Counted from the stretch's first letter, positions 8,262 to 17,683 are shown. The stretch: 64,000 nt of DNA from Betaproteobacteria bacterium (GCA_004293675.1 READ01000023.1:29971-93970), one strand, 5' to 3'. The notes: generated by a model not told the origin, from the letters alone. Program-made: numbers and translations.

Positions 8262-9260
8262 ATGAACATCACCATCATCGGCACCGGCGCCATCGGCGGT
8301 TGGATCGCTGCAAAGCTGGCGTTGGCAAGTGCTGGGCACGTTGTGAACGTCGTGGCTCGGGGCGAGACGTTGCGTGCCGTTTCAGATCACGGATTGCGGT
8401 TGCGCAGCACGGTGGGTGAGGAGCGGCAGGAATTCGTAGCGCGAGTCAACGCGGTGGAAAGTACGACCGCATTGCCGCCACAGGATCTGATCGTAGTCGC
8501 GGTGAAGCAGCCCGCGCTGGCTGCGGTGTTGCACCACATCACACCGCTCTTAGCGCCACACACGATGATTCTGTCGGCCATGAATGGCGTGCCGAGTTGG
8601 TTCTTTGCCCGCACGGATCGACCGCTGGCGGGAACAGCACTTTTGAGCGTTGATCCGAGCGGCGCAATTGGTAAAGCGCTACCCGCCGCACAAACCATTG
8701 GCTGTGTGGTGCATGCGGCGTGCAGCGTTTCGGAATCCGGTGTGATTGAGCACAAAATGGGTAATCGTTTAATCATCGGCGAGGCCTTGGGCGGAAACTC
8801 CGAACGCCTCAGCACACTGTCACAAATGCTGATCGCCGCTGGTTTCGACGCGCCCGTATCGAACGACATTCATCACGACATCTGGTTTAAGTTGTGGGGC
8901 AACATGACCACCAATCCGGTGAGCGCGATTACCGGTGCAACGAGCGACAAAATTCTTGCTGATCCGCAGGTGCGAGCGTTTTGCTCGCGGGTGATGATCG
9001 AAGCAAAGCTCATCGGCGCAGCCATTGGCATCCACATCGAAGGCGAACCCGAATCGCGCCACGCATTGACCGAAAAGCTAGGCGCGTTCAAAACGTCGAT
9101 GCTGCAAGACGTGAACGCGGGGCGTGCGGTTGAGCTCGACGCGTTGGTCACCGTCGTTCGGGAAATTGGGCAGGCACTTCGGATCGAAACGCCCAGTACG
9201 GATGCGCTATTGGGGCTTGCGCGCTTGATGGCGCAGACGCGGGGGCTGTATCCGAGCTAG
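8262..9260 (+). CDS. 2-dehydropantoate 2-reductase family protein
   Basis: NADPH-dependent reductase of the ApbA/PanE family (332 residues), which reduces ketopantoate to pantoate on the route to coenzyme A. The Rossmann dinucleotide motif GTGAIGGWIAAKLA is at residues 7-20, a second Rossmann landmark LIVVAVKQPALAAVL follows, and the C-terminal helical domain has FKLWGNMTTNPVSAIT, matching the catalytic Lys/Asn region. The family contains many paralogues with other 2-oxoacid substrates, so the panE symbol is not assigned. The gene is alone on its strand, converging on the carbonic anhydrase gene. Confidence 0.85.
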   Translation: MNITIIGTGAIGGWIAAKLALASAGHVVNVVARGETLRAVSDHGLRLRSTVGEERQEFVARVNAVESTTALPPQDLIVVAVKQPALAAVLHHITPLLAPHTMILSAMNGVPSWFFARTDRPLAGTALLSVDPSGAIGKALPAAQTIGCVVHAACSVSESGVIEHKMGNRLIIGEALGGNSERLSTLSQMLIAAGFDAPVSNDIHHDIWFKLWGNMTTNPVSAITGATSDKILADPQVRAFCSRVMIEAKLIGAAIGIHIEGEPESRHALTEKLGAFKTSMLQDVNAGRAVELDALVTVVREIGQALRIETPSTDALLGLARLMAQTRGLYPS

Positions 9261-9304
9261 TTTGCTAGGATGGTTTGATTGGCAGACTAACTTTGTTAAC
9301 AAAC

Positions 9305-9393
9305 GTCTTATGATATAGGGGCTACATTGAATTTATTGTATTTTCCGAATATCAACTAAAATCGTCTGTACGCCTTATTTCATATGGCATTAC
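9305..9393. repeat. paired-arm palindromic repeat (family B copy)
   Basis: Two imperfect palindromic arms about 60 bases apart: CTTATGATATAGGGGC near 9307 and CGCCTTATTTCATATGGC at 9371. They resemble the arms of the better copy at 36691-36785. The element lies between two convergent genes. Confidence 0.5.
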
Positions 9394-9403
9394 AGAAAAA
9401 AGT

Positions 9404-9928
9404 TCATGCGATTCTCTTGAGACCTTTTCGATAGCGTGCTGCGTTTTCCACATAGTGCTCTGCGCTGAATTTCAATCGCGCCATTTGCTCCGCTGAGAGC
9501 TCCTTCACGGCTTTAGCGGGTGAGCCAATAATCATCGAGCCGTCTGGAAATGATTTGCCTTCGGTCACCAGAGCGCCCGCGCCGACCAAACAACCCTTGC
9601 CGATCACCGCGCCGTTGAGCACCACCGCGCCGATACCAATGAGCGAGCCATCGCCGACGGTGCAGCCGTGCAACATGACTTGATGGCCCACGGTCACATT
9701 TGCGCCGATGGTCAGCGGCATGCCTTCATCGGCATGCAACACGGAGTTGTCTTGCACATTGGAGTTTTCACCAATGGTGATCGTTGACGTGTCACCGCGC
9801 AACACCGCGCCGAACCAAATGCTCACGTTATCAGCGAGCGTGACGTTGCCCATCACATCAGCAGAATCGGCCACCCATGCGGTGGCGGCGATATTGGGGG
9901 TCAGGTTGTCAAGTGAATAGATGGCCAT
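9404..9928 (-). CDS. gamma carbonic anhydrase family protein
   Basis: Left-handed beta-helix protein of the gamma carbonic anhydrase/YrdA group, 174 residues. Hexapeptide-repeat pattern runs throughout (for example ADVMGNVTLADNVSIWFGAV). The metal-binding histidines of the family are visible in SVLHADEG (about residue 66) and VGHQVMLHGC (about 83-88). Homologues are trimers, some with zinc-dependent carbonic anhydrase activity and many of unclear function. It is read towards the 8262 gene; upstream lies the triplicated 203-bp repeat array, so its promoter must be close to the start or within the array. Confidence 0.88.
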   Translation of the reverse strand: MAIYSLDNLTPNIAATAWVADSADVMGNVTLADNVSIWFGAVLRGDTSTITIGENSNVQDNSVLHADEGMPLTIGANVTVGHQVMLHGCTVGDGSLIGIGAVVLNGAVIGKGCLVGAGALVTEGKSFPDGSMIIGSPAKAVKELSAEQMARLKFSAEHYVENAARYRKGLKRIA

Positions 9929-9983
9929 GTTTTTGTGATGAGTTAGAGAGCGAACTGAGGCGTCGTAGCGTGGGGGGCGAATC

Positions 9984-10593
9984 TAGCGACCGCTCCACGC
10001 CAATGAGCTTACGTGTTCGTGGTTTTTTTGACGCAGATTTCGCAGATTAGTCAGTTGATTTACACAGATTTTTTGACGTTGAAAAGTGCGTAGGGTGAGC
10101 ACCCCGTGCCCACCAAACCTCTGTTGAACCAAGATCGCTGGTATGCCACTGCCTGGTGGGCACGGGGTGCCCACCCTACCAAAGGCTAGCGACCGCTCCA
10201 CGCCAATGAGCTTACGTGTCCGCGGTTTTTTTGACGCAGATTTCGCAGATTAGTCAGTTGATTTACACAGATTTTTTGACGTTGAACAGTGCGTAGGGTG
10301 GGCACCCCGTGCCCACCAAACCTTTGCTGAACCAAGATCGCTGGTATGCCACTGCCTGGTGGGCACGGGGTGCCCACCCTACCAAAGACTAGCGACCGCT
10401 CCACGCCAATGAGCTTACGTGTCTGCGGTTTTTTTGACGCAGATTTCGCAGATTAGTCAGTTGATTTACGCAGATTTTTTTGACGTTGAAAAGTGCGTAG
10501 GGTGGGCACCCCGTGCCCACCAAACCTCTGCTGAACCAAGATCGCTGGTATGCCACTGCCTGGTGGGCACGGGGTGCCCACCCTACCAAAGAC
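9984..10593. repeat. tandem array: three copies of a 203-bp unit
   Basis: Three head-to-tail copies start at 9984, 10187 and 10390; the period is 203 bases, and the third copy has one extra T. Copies differ at only a few positions. Each unit contains a GACGCAGATTTCGCAGATT stretch and a pair of 26-base inverted arms (for example 10293-10318 and 10357-10382) separated by 38 bases. Each arm is itself nearly palindromic around GGGCACCCCGTGCCC. This array explains most of the 715-base gap between the carbonic anhydrase and Bug receptor genes. Short open frames on both strands inside the units are repeat artefacts. Confidence 0.95.
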
Positions 10594-10643
10594 TGACATG
10601 GCACCGACACCAGATCAGGGCGAACTGCCATTTTTCGGAATCG

Positions 10644-11585
10644 CTACTTTGCTAAACCGAGCAACTTCGCCGCTTCGGTGTAAGCCTTTTTCCGCTCATC
10701 CATAAAGGCGTTCACCCGATCCAGCGGCACATCAATCCATTCGAATCCGCCGTCGGCCATTTGTTTTTTCATGTCAGGATCGGCGTTGATCTTTGCAAAC
10801 AAATCGCTCACTTGTTTCTTCACTGCGTCGGGGGTTGCTTTGGGTACCGCTACACCGCGATAAGCGCCGTCGACCCAATTGAATCCAGCCTCTTTGAAGG
10901 TGGGCGCATTGGGGAACAGGGGATGGCGCTTTTCGGTGGCTACTGCCAGCAAGCGAACCTTTTCTTTTTGGGCAATCGCGAAGGTGGTGTAGCTCATCGC
11001 TGCGTCCACATGCTTGCCCAGAATTGCCGTTGCCATATCGGCGGTACCTTTGAACGGCACGTAAGTGAATTTCACACCCGCTAAATTTTCGAAACGAACC
11101 GCAGCGGCGTGGTTCGCGGAATTGAGTGCGCTGCCGCCTACGTTGAGCTTGCCGGGGTTGGCCTTGGCGTCCGAAATTAAATCAGCGAGCGTTTTGTATT
11201 TGCTCTCAACGGGCACAACGATCGCATCGGGGGTGAAGTGAAACCAATACACGCTGGCGATATCGTCAGTTTTGTATTGCACGTTGCCCTCCATCGGCTG
11301 CAACACCAGATGCGGCAAATTCACACCCGCCACCGTGTAGCCATCCGCCGTTTCACGGTTGACGGTGTTCCACACCAACGCGCCACCCGCGCCCGCTTTG
11401 TTCTGCACGATGAAGTCTTTACCCGTCATCTTTCGAGCGATGATGCCTTGCTGTCGAGCCGCCACATCCGATTCTCCGCCCGCCGGGAATGGGATGATGT
11501 AGTTGATGTTTTTGTCGGGGAACTGCGCGAACGCCTGAGCTGCCCCGAGCAAGGCAATAGTTAACGAGACGACACGTTTCCACAT
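10644..11585 (-). CDS. Bug family tripartite tricarboxylate transporter substrate-binding protein
   Basis: Periplasmic solute receptor of the Bug/TctC family, 313 residues. The signal peptide is MWKRVVSLTIALLGAAQAFA (cleavage after AFA), and the mature protein begins with the family pattern FPDKNINYIIPFPAGGESD, where GG is the ligand-binding loop. The start at 11585 is chosen because GGAGGA lies six bases upstream (11592-11597 on the top strand); a frame open from 11672 adds a non-signal leader and is rejected. No TctA/TctB membrane genes are adjacent, so this is an orphan receptor, as is frequent in Burkholderiales. The ligand is unknown, probably a carboxylate. Confidence 0.9.
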   Translation of the reverse strand: MWKRVVSLTIALLGAAQAFAQFPDKNINYIIPFPAGGESDVAARQQGIIARKMTGKDFIVQNKAGAGGALVWNTVNRETADGYTVAGVNLPHLVLQPMEGNVQYKTDDIASVYWFHFTPDAIVVPVESKYKTLADLISDAKANPGKLNVGGSALNSANHAAAVRFENLAGVKFTYVPFKGTADMATAILGKHVDAAMSYTTFAIAQKEKVRLLAVATEKRHPLFPNAPTFKEAGFNWVDGAYRGVAVPKATPDAVKKQVSDLFAKINADPDMKKQMADGGFEWIDVPLDRVNAFMDERKKAYTEAAKLLGLAK

Positions 11586-11690
11586 AACTGATCCTCCAAA
11601 AATTATCGGGTGATGGTAGCGCGAATCGGGACGTTTAGTGCGAGCTAGTGTCGGAATCGCTAAGCTGGGCACGAGGCGTAAACTGCGAGC

Positions 11691-12272
11691 ATGACACCTG
11701 AAACACTTACTGAAAAAATCAAAGCCGCACCCCGAGAAATTCTCACCGCCCGGACGCGTTTGACTGCTCCCTCGTTAGAGCAAATCCCTTTTCGAATGGC
11801 GTGGGCCATCGCCTCAAGTGATGCGCTACATTTTTTGCCTGATTGGCGGAAGAGCGCTGATTTGAGGGGCGCTACCCGAGGTACGGAAAGTGAGATGCGC
11901 GCCGTTGAAGCGGGCGACGAGATTATTTACAACGTATTCGAAATCGCAACCGGCGACTATGTGGGTCGCTTAGATCTACACAGTTGGGATGCCGACGCGC
12001 CGCGTTGCGAAATCGGCTATATGGCCGACACACGAACAAGCGGCCGAGGCCTGTTGCGCGAGGCAGCCATGGCCTGCGTGGAGCTCGCTTTTGATATCGG
12101 AGCGGTGCGAATTCAAGCGATGACCGATCCTCGAAACCTTCGATCCATCACCTTTGCAAAGGCCATCGGCATGCAAGAGGAAGGGGTGCTGCGCAACTAC
12201 GAACGGCGAGAGGGCGCACTCTGCGATCAGATTTTGCTTTCTGTGGTGCGTATGCAACCAGATGCTTCGTAG
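11691..12272 (+). CDS. GNAT family N-acetyltransferase (RimJ/RimL-like)
   Basis: Acetyl-CoA-dependent acetyltransferase of 193 residues. Fold landmarks are the N-terminal LTAPSLEQIPFRMAWAI, the central CEIGYMADTRTSGRGLLREA (about 105-125, the acetyl-CoA-binding loop) and the C-terminal NLRSITFAKAIGMQEEGVLR, the motif of ribosomal-protein or small-molecule acetyltransferases of the RimJ/RimL group. The substrate is unknown. It diverges from the Bug receptor gene (105-base gap) and converges on the VWA gene, ending 11 bases from it. Confidence 0.85.
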   Translation: MTPETLTEKIKAAPREILTARTRLTAPSLEQIPFRMAWAIASSDALHFLPDWRKSADLRGATRGTESEMRAVEAGDEIIYNVFEIATGDYVGRLDLHSWDADAPRCEIGYMADTRTSGRGLLREAAMACVELAFDIGAVRIQAMTDPRNLRSITFAKAIGMQEEGVLRNYERREGALCDQILLSVVRMQPDAS

Positions 12273-12283
12273 CAAGTAGCTTC

Positions 12284-13456
12284 CTACTTCGCCAACGCCT
12301 TCATCGCATCCGTCAAGCCCTGCACCGTGGTGGGGTACATCCGATCGTTCATCAGTTTTTTGATGATGTCGGTGGAGTAGGTGTATTCCCAAGCGCGCGG
12401 CGGCGAGGGGTTTAACCATGCAACACGCTTGAAGTGATTCGTCACGCGTTGTAGCCATGCCTTTCCCGTTTCGGAGTTGGTGTACTCGACGCCGCCGCCT
12501 TCCATCTCAATTTCATACGGGCTCATTGCGGCGTCACCGACGAAAATCACGCGGTAATCGGGGCCGTACTTGTGCAGCAAATCCATCGTGAGCGTGCGCT
12601 CTGTGCTGCGACGCCGGTTGGTTTTCCACACGAAGTCGTAGAGACAATTGTGAAAATAGAAATGCTCGAGTCGCTTGAATTCGCTCTTGGCGGCGCTGAA
12701 TAGTGCTTCGACTTGTTCAATGTGATCGTCCATCGAACCGCCGATGTCGAGCAGCAGTAACACCTTCACGGCGTTTCGGCGCTCAGGTCGCATTTGAATC
12801 GAGAGCATGCCAGCGTTTTTGCCGGTTTCCTCGAGCGTGTGTGGCAAATCGAGCTCGTCGACCGCGCCCTCACGCGCGAACTTACGCAAACGTCGCAGCG
12901 CAACTTTCACATTGCGAATATTGAAATCAACGTTGTCATCGTAATCACGGAACTGCCGCTCGTCCCACACCTTAACGGCGCTGCGGTTGCGGCTTTTGTC
13001 TTGCCCGATGCGAATGCCCGCGGGGTTGTCGCCATAAGCACCAAAGGGCGATGTGCCGCCAGTGCCGATCCATTTGCTGCCGCCCTGATGCCGCTCCTTT
13101 TGCTCTTCAAGACGCTTCTTTAGCGTCTCCATCAACTCGTTCCAATCCATCGCCTTGAGCTTTTCGCGCTCTTCTGCGGTGAGCGTTTTTTCTAGTATCT
13201 TTTTAAGCCACTCATCAGGAATCGCGGTCTTTAAATCAACAAGCTCTGAGGCGCCTTTGAAATACTCCGCAAACGCAAAATCGTACCGATCAAATTTGCT
13301 CTCATCCTTCACCAAGGTCGCTTTCGACAGATAGTAAAAATCATCAATCGACGGCGAAATCACATCAGCCTTCAACGCCTCAAGCAGCGTCAAAAATTCT
13401 CGCGTGGAGGGCTTTAATCCGCGATGGCGAAGGTGATAAAAAAAGTCGAGCAGCAT
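12284..13456 (-). CDS. CoxE-like VWA domain protein
   Basis: 390-residue protein of the VWA-containing CoxE-like family, usually associated with MoxR-type AAA ATPases that insert cofactors or remodel complexes. It starts with the family-typical MLLDFFYHLRHRGLKPS. The VWA metal-ion-dependent adhesion site is visible as DIGGSMDDH (about 245), followed by FYFHNCLYDFVW and VIFVGDAAMSPYEI. The Met at 13456 is preferred over one 16 codons upstream because the protein then begins as homologues do; no clear ribosome site helps. No MoxR gene is adjacent, which is unusual. The upstream gap (13457-13806) is repeat DNA. Confidence 0.82.
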   Translation of the reverse strand: MLLDFFYHLRHRGLKPSTREFLTLLEALKADVISPSIDDFYYLSKATLVKDESKFDRYDFAFAEYFKGASELVDLKTAIPDEWLKKILEKTLTAEEREKLKAMDWNELMETLKKRLEEQKERHQGGSKWIGTGGTSPFGAYGDNPAGIRIGQDKSRNRSAVKVWDERQFRDYDDNVDFNIRNVKVALRRLRKFAREGAVDELDLPHTLEETGKNAGMLSIQMRPERRNAVKVLLLLDIGGSMDDHIEQVEALFSAAKSEFKRLEHFYFHNCLYDFVWKTNRRRSTERTLTMDLLHKYGPDYRVIFVGDAAMSPYEIEMEGGGVEYTNSETGKAWLQRVTNHFKRVAWLNPSPPRAWEYTYSTDIIKKLMNDRMYPTTVQGLTDAMKALAK

Positions 13457-13526
13457 GGATTGATTTTCGCAGAGTCGCCCGGGATTGGCAGTCAGCATCG
13501 CCATTGACGCTTAAGTGTGTGAAGTT

Positions 13527-13747
13527 CTTTTTGACGCAGATTCGCGCGGATTTAGGGCGGATTAGCGCAGATTTTCTGGAACAAAACCAGCGGGGTACGA
13601 GCCCCACCGAGCTTACGTCCAACCATCGACCACGACGCGGGTTTTTACGCGCCGCTTATTCAATGTGCTCTGTCAGGCTCAGTTGGCACTATCGGTTAGA
13701 AATCTGTGTCAATCCATCCTAAATCCGCGTAAATCTGCGTCAAAAAG
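13527..13747. repeat. long inverted repeat of the GACGCAGATT family (family A)
   Basis: Left arm 13528-13576 starts with TTTTTGACGCAGATT and continues with GCGGATT and GCAGATT units. Right arm 13698-13745 is its approximate reverse complement, ending AATCTGCGTCAAAAA. The 120-base spacer has no recognisable gene. The RNA could fold into a long hairpin. It fills most of the gap between the VWA and acetyltransferase genes. Confidence 0.85.
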
Positions 13748-13806
13748 AGCGCCTCCCGCACAGACTCGGAGGCGTTCGAAGGACATCCCCCGTCCACCAA
13801 CTTTCG

Positions 13807-14931
13807 CTACACCAACACCTTTAACCGCTCACGCACCGCATCAATAGAAATTTCCATGATGATTTCAGTGCCATCTTTTTCGCCGGTTTCGGTGTAGCCG
13901 AGCGCTTTGTAGGCCGGTGAGGGATTGCCTTCGGTGGGCACGTAACTAAGCCGCACACGTTTAATGCCCGGACGATTGATGGCGTAGCGCCAAGCCTCGT
14001 ACATCGCTGCGCTACCGTAGCCATGGCCTTGCTCTTTGAAATCGACCATCAGCCGCCACACGTCGATGGCGTCAGTTTTGGCTTCGTCCTTCGCAGCCAG
14101 CGCGGGATCGAGCGTGGGGTCGTAGAGCATGATGAAGCCGACAGGTTGTTCGTCGGCGTAAATCGCGCGCGGTACTGCGTTGGCCGAATACGACGCTTGC
14201 GCTAGGGACACGCCATTGGTCGCCACGCAGCGCTCGCCAACCGCGCCCGGATTGAGCCGAAGAATTGGAATCAAATCATCGGCGGTAATCACTCGCAGTT
14301 GCACTTTGGGCGACGCATCGGCGCTGCGATAACCACCGCTAGCTAGCCGCTTTTCGAGCTTTTCTTTCGCGGCTGGCCATTCGCTGGCGAGCATTGAATA
14401 GATCACGGTATCGCGAATCGTGCCGTCCCTATGCGGGGCGTGGTGCCGAATCGCGCCGTCACGTTTTGCGCCCAACTTTTCGATCGCACGTTGTGACGCG
14501 AAGTTCAAATGACTCGTGCGCCAACCCACCACTGCACAACCCAAGGTCTCGAACGCATGCTGCATCAATAGCAGCTTGCAGGTGGTGTTGACGTGGCTGG
14601 ATTGAACGCTTTTGCGATACCAGGTGTAGCCAATCTCAACGCGCTTCGCGACCGCAACGATGTCGTGATAGCTCGTTGAGCCTAGTACACGACCTGTCGC
14701 TGTTTCAATCACCGCAAAGGCTTGGCGATCGCCCGCCGCACGACCCTTGAATGCGGCCTCGATGTAGGCACGTTCAGCGCCGGGTTCTGGCACGGAGGTG
14801 ACACGAATCTTGTAGAGCTCGCCGTCGGCGGCAGCTTCCCGCAGCCCGCTTTCATGCGACAGCGCGAGTGGCTCCAAGCGAATGCCATCGCGCTCCAAGA
14901 CCACGTCAGATGGCCAGACAGGGTTACTCAT
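13807..14931 (-). CDS. tandem GNAT acetyltransferase (two domains)
   Basis: 374-residue protein built of two acetyltransferase domains. The N-terminal one (about 1-180) is RimJ/RimL-like: LEPLALSHESGLREAA, TGRVLGSTSYHDI and VEIGYTWYRKSVQSSHVN. The C-terminal one (about 195-370) starts LRVITADDLIPILRLNPG and has HGYGSAAMYEAWRYAI and YKALGYTETGE. The start at 14931 has GAGGAAAT just upstream and overlaps the preceding ligase gene by eight bases, so the two are probably one transcript. The N-terminal half looks complete enough to be active; substrates are unknown. Confidence 0.85.
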   Translation of the reverse strand: MSNPVWPSDVVLERDGIRLEPLALSHESGLREAAADGELYKIRVTSVPEPGAERAYIEAAFKGRAAGDRQAFAVIETATGRVLGSTSYHDIVAVAKRVEIGYTWYRKSVQSSHVNTTCKLLLMQHAFETLGCAVVGWRTSHLNFASQRAIEKLGAKRDGAIRHHAPHRDGTIRDTVIYSMLASEWPAAKEKLEKRLASGGYRSADASPKVQLRVITADDLIPILRLNPGAVGERCVATNGVSLAQASYSANAVPRAIYADEQPVGFIMLYDPTLDPALAAKDEAKTDAIDVWRLMVDFKEQGHGYGSAAMYEAWRYAINRPGIKRVRLSYVPTEGNPSPAYKALGYTETGEKDGTEIIMEISIDAVRERLKVLV

Positions 14932-16192
14932 ATTTCCTCGCGTCATCGATGACTTTGCCGTCGTTACTCAAAGCGCCTAACGCGGCAAACACCACGTCGC
15001 CGCCGAGTTTTGTCACGTCTCGCATCGTCGCTGCAATCTGTGATTTCAACGCGTCGTCGGGCGCTGCGATTTCGACATGCAACGCCATCGCGTCTTTTTG
15101 ATCGGGATTGGTGATGACTAAGCGTGCTCGGCCGAGCTGTGGGAATTTCTTGGCTATCGCATTGATCTGCGACGGGTGGACGAACATACCCTTTACCTTG
15201 GCGGTTTGATCGGCGCGACCCATCCAGCCTTTGATTCGTTGATTGGTGCGGCCAGTTGGACATATTCCGGGCAGCACGGCCGACAAATCGCCGGTGCCAA
15301 ATCGAATGAGCGGATAGTCGGGACTAAACGAGGTAACGACCACTTCGCCAACCTCGCCATCAGGCAACACATCGCCCGTACCCGGCCGTACGATTTCGAG
15401 AATGATGTCCTCATCCACGATCATGCCTTGAACGTTGCCGTTAGCGTCTGGCGCTTCATACGCCACAAGCCCAAGCTCAGCCGTGGCATAGGTTTGCGTG
15501 CCGATGATGCCGCGTGCTTTGAGCATCTCCCGCAGCTGTGGCGGGAAGTATTCACCCGAGACCGAGGCGCGCTTGATGCTTTGAATCGGCGTGCCCAGTT
15601 CGTCGGCCTTTTCGAGCAAGATGCGCAGAAACGATGGCGTGCCAGTGTAGGCAGTAGGCTGCAGATCGAGCATCGCCGCGATCTGTTGCTCGGTTTGACC
15701 CACGCCCGCAGGGAACACTGTGCAGCCGAGCGTTCGAGCGCCCTCGTCCATGATCCAACCGCCGGGCGTCATGTGATAGCTAAAGGTGTTGTGTACTAAA
15801 TCACCGGCTCGAAATCCAGCGGCATAGAGCGCCCGAGCTGTGCGAGCGTAGGCCAAGGGCGAATTGCCTTCGGGTTCGTAAATCGGGCCGGGTGAGGCGA
15901 ATACTCGCTCTGCACGTCGAGCGGCATTACCCCAACCTGCTGCGGCGTAACCACCAAACGGCCGCGCCGCTTTTTGCTGCTCAAGCAATTCGCTTTTGCG
16001 CAGCACGGGCAAACTAGCCAGCGCCGCGCGCGAGGTAATCGCATTGGCATCGATATGGGCGAACAACGTTGCGAACGCTGGGGCATGGGCTTTGGCATGA
16101 GCAATATGCGCGGGCAGACGCGAGAAAAGTTCGGTGTCTCGCGCTTCGGCACTTCGCAGTTCGCGGGGATCAGGAAAGAGGGCGGCAGTCAT
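14924..16192 (-). CDS. phenylacetate-CoA ligase family (PaaK-like) AMP-forming enzyme
   Basis: 422-residue adenylate-forming enzyme of the PaaK-like group, which activates an aromatic or other carboxylate as its CoA thioester. Landmarks are LPVLRKSELLEQQK (about 60-73), NTFSYHMTPGGWIMDEGA, the A5-like EYFPPQLREML and YATAELGLVAYE, and the C-terminal IKGWMGRADQTAKVKGMFV typical of PaaK. No paa catabolic genes are nearby, so the true substrate is uncertain. The gene overlaps the downstream tandem acetyltransferase by eight bases and diverges from the 2-hydroxyacid dehydrogenase gene at 16280. Confidence 0.85.
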   Translation of the reverse strand: MTAALFPDPRELRSAEARDTELFSRLPAHIAHAKAHAPAFATLFAHIDANAITSRAALASLPVLRKSELLEQQKAARPFGGYAAAGWGNAARRAERVFASPGPIYEPEGNSPLAYARTARALYAAGFRAGDLVHNTFSYHMTPGGWIMDEGARTLGCTVFPAGVGQTEQQIAAMLDLQPTAYTGTPSFLRILLEKADELGTPIQSIKRASVSGEYFPPQLREMLKARGIIGTQTYATAELGLVAYEAPDANGNVQGMIVDEDIILEIVRPGTGDVLPDGEVGEVVVTSFSPDYPLIRFGTGDLSAVLPGICPTGRTNQRIKGWMGRADQTAKVKGMFVHPSQINAIAKKFPQLGRARLVITNPDQKDAMALHVEIAAPDDALKSQIAATMRDVTKLGGDVVFAALGALSNDGKVIDDARKYE

Positions 16193-16279
16193 TAAAAGCT
16201 TTCGTTTGAACCGTGTGACGGTGGGCGCGGTGAGATCGCGGCAGAATGCTCAGTATTAAATCACTCTTGAAGGTCAATT

Positions 16280-17683
16280 TTGCTTGAAACTCTTCGTAGC
16301 GCATTTGCTGGACGCTTGCTGCTCGATGATGCAGAGAAAGCGCCGTATCTGACCGATTGGCGAAGCAAATGGACAGGCAGAGCACTCGCTGTGGTCCAGC
16401 CCGATAGCGCGGCTGATGTGGCCGCTGTGGTGCGCTGGTGTATCGCCAACGATGCGGTGGTGGTGCCCCAGGGCGGAAACACCGGCATGTCGGGCGCGGC
16501 CACACCGGACGACAGCGGTCGTGCGGTAGTCGTTTCGCTGGCGCGCATGAATCGAATTCGCGATCTTGATGCGATCAACAACACGATGACCGTTGAAGCA
16601 GGTTGTGTATTGCAGTCGATTCAAGAGGAGGCCGAGCGCAACGATCGATTATTTCCGCTGAGTTTGTCGGCAGAGGGCTCGTGCATGATCGGCGGAAATT
16701 TGTCGACCAATGCGGGGGGCGTTGGCGTGCTTCGCTTTGGCAACGCACGCGATCTGTGTTTGGGCTTAGAAGTAGTGACCGCTGAGGGAGAGATTTGGAA
16801 TGGTTTACGCGGGCTTCGGAAGGACAACTCGGGCTACGACCTGCGCGATTTGTTCATCGGAGCCGAGGGCACACTGGGCATCATCACAGCTGCGACGCTG
16901 AAACTGTTTCCGCTGCCGCGAGCTCGGCTTTGCGCTTGGGCGAGCGTTGCAAATGTGGACGATGCGCTTGCGATATTGGCGCTGGCACAACAAAAAATCG
17001 GTGCGCGTTTAACTGCGTTTGAGTTGATGTCGAATAACTGCGTTGATTTATTGCTCGAGCAATTTCCCGCGCTCCGCTGGCCCACGAGCGAGCGCAGCGC
17101 TTGGTATGTGCTGCTCGAGGTTTCTGATCCGGACGGCGATATCGAAGCCAACGCGGCGCTTGAATCCGTCCTCGAACTAGCCTTTGAAAAATCTCTCCTG
17201 AGTGATGCAACCATCGCCACGAATCTGTCGCAAACCCACGAATTCTGGGCGCTTCGGGAGAACATGGGTGAGGCACAGGTGAAAGCGGGCAAGAATATTA
17301 AGCACGACATTTCGGTACCGATTTCAAAGTTTCCGAGCTTTATTGCCGCAACCAACGCCTTGATTGAATCGCAGTTTTCAGACGCTCGGATGATCGTGTT
17401 TGGGCACTTGGGTGACGGCAATTTGCACTACAACGTGTCACCAAAAACTGGCGCGACGGGCGAACGATTCACGCAAATCGAGCCGGCCATCAACCGCATC
17501 GTGCACGACGCGGTTGATGCATGCGGCGGCTCGATATCCGCTGAGCATGGTCTAGGCGTGTTACGTCGCAACGAAGCACTTCGCTACAAAAGCGACGTCG
17601 AAATGAAATTGCAGCGCGCGATCAAACACGCGCTCGATCCACGTGGCATCATGAATCCAGGAAAAGGAATGGGCGCAGTATGA
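16280..17683 (+). CDS. FAD-linked 2-hydroxyacid dehydrogenase (GlcD/D-2-hydroxyglutarate dehydrogenase-like)
   Basis: 467-residue flavoprotein that oxidises a D-2-hydroxyacid to the 2-oxoacid. The FAD-binding PCMH domain has VVPQGGNTGMSGAATPDD (about 60-77) and CMIGGNLSTNAGGVGVLRFG (about 135-154). The C-terminal FAD-oxidase domain has VFGHLGDGNLHYNV and SAEHGLGVLRR, which carry the metal-binding histidines of this family. The proposed start is TTG at 16280 with AAGG six bases upstream; no ATG fits the conserved N-terminus. The stop overlaps the ATG of the phosphatase gene by four bases. Confidence 0.87.
   Translation: MLETLRSAFAGRLLLDDAEKAPYLTDWRSKWTGRALAVVQPDSAADVAAVVRWCIANDAVVVPQGGNTGMSGAATPDDSGRAVVVSLARMNRIRDLDAINNTMTVEAGCVLQSIQEEAERNDRLFPLSLSAEGSCMIGGNLSTNAGGVGVLRFGNARDLCLGLEVVTAEGEIWNGLRGLRKDNSGYDLRDLFIGAEGTLGIITAATLKLFPLPRARLCAWASVANVDDALAILALAQQKIGARLTAFELMSNNCVDLLLEQFPALRWPTSERSAWYVLLEVSDPDGDIEANAALESVLELAFEKSLLSDATIATNLSQTHEFWALRENMGEAQVKAGKNIKHDISVPISKFPSFIAATNALIESQFSDARMIVFGHLGDGNLHYNVSPKTGATGERFTQIEPAINRIVHDAVDACGGSISAEHGLGVLRRNEALRYKSDVEMKLQRAIKHALDPRGIMNPGKGMGAV

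Noticed and set aside
9984..10593. Possible CRISPR array
   Set aside because: Units are 203 bp and identical throughout, with no unique spacers and no cas genes nearby.
9983..10655. Several short frames on both strands in the 203-bp repeats
   Set aside because: They recur in each copy because the repeat is triplicated; composition and overlap with palindromes argue against protein coding.
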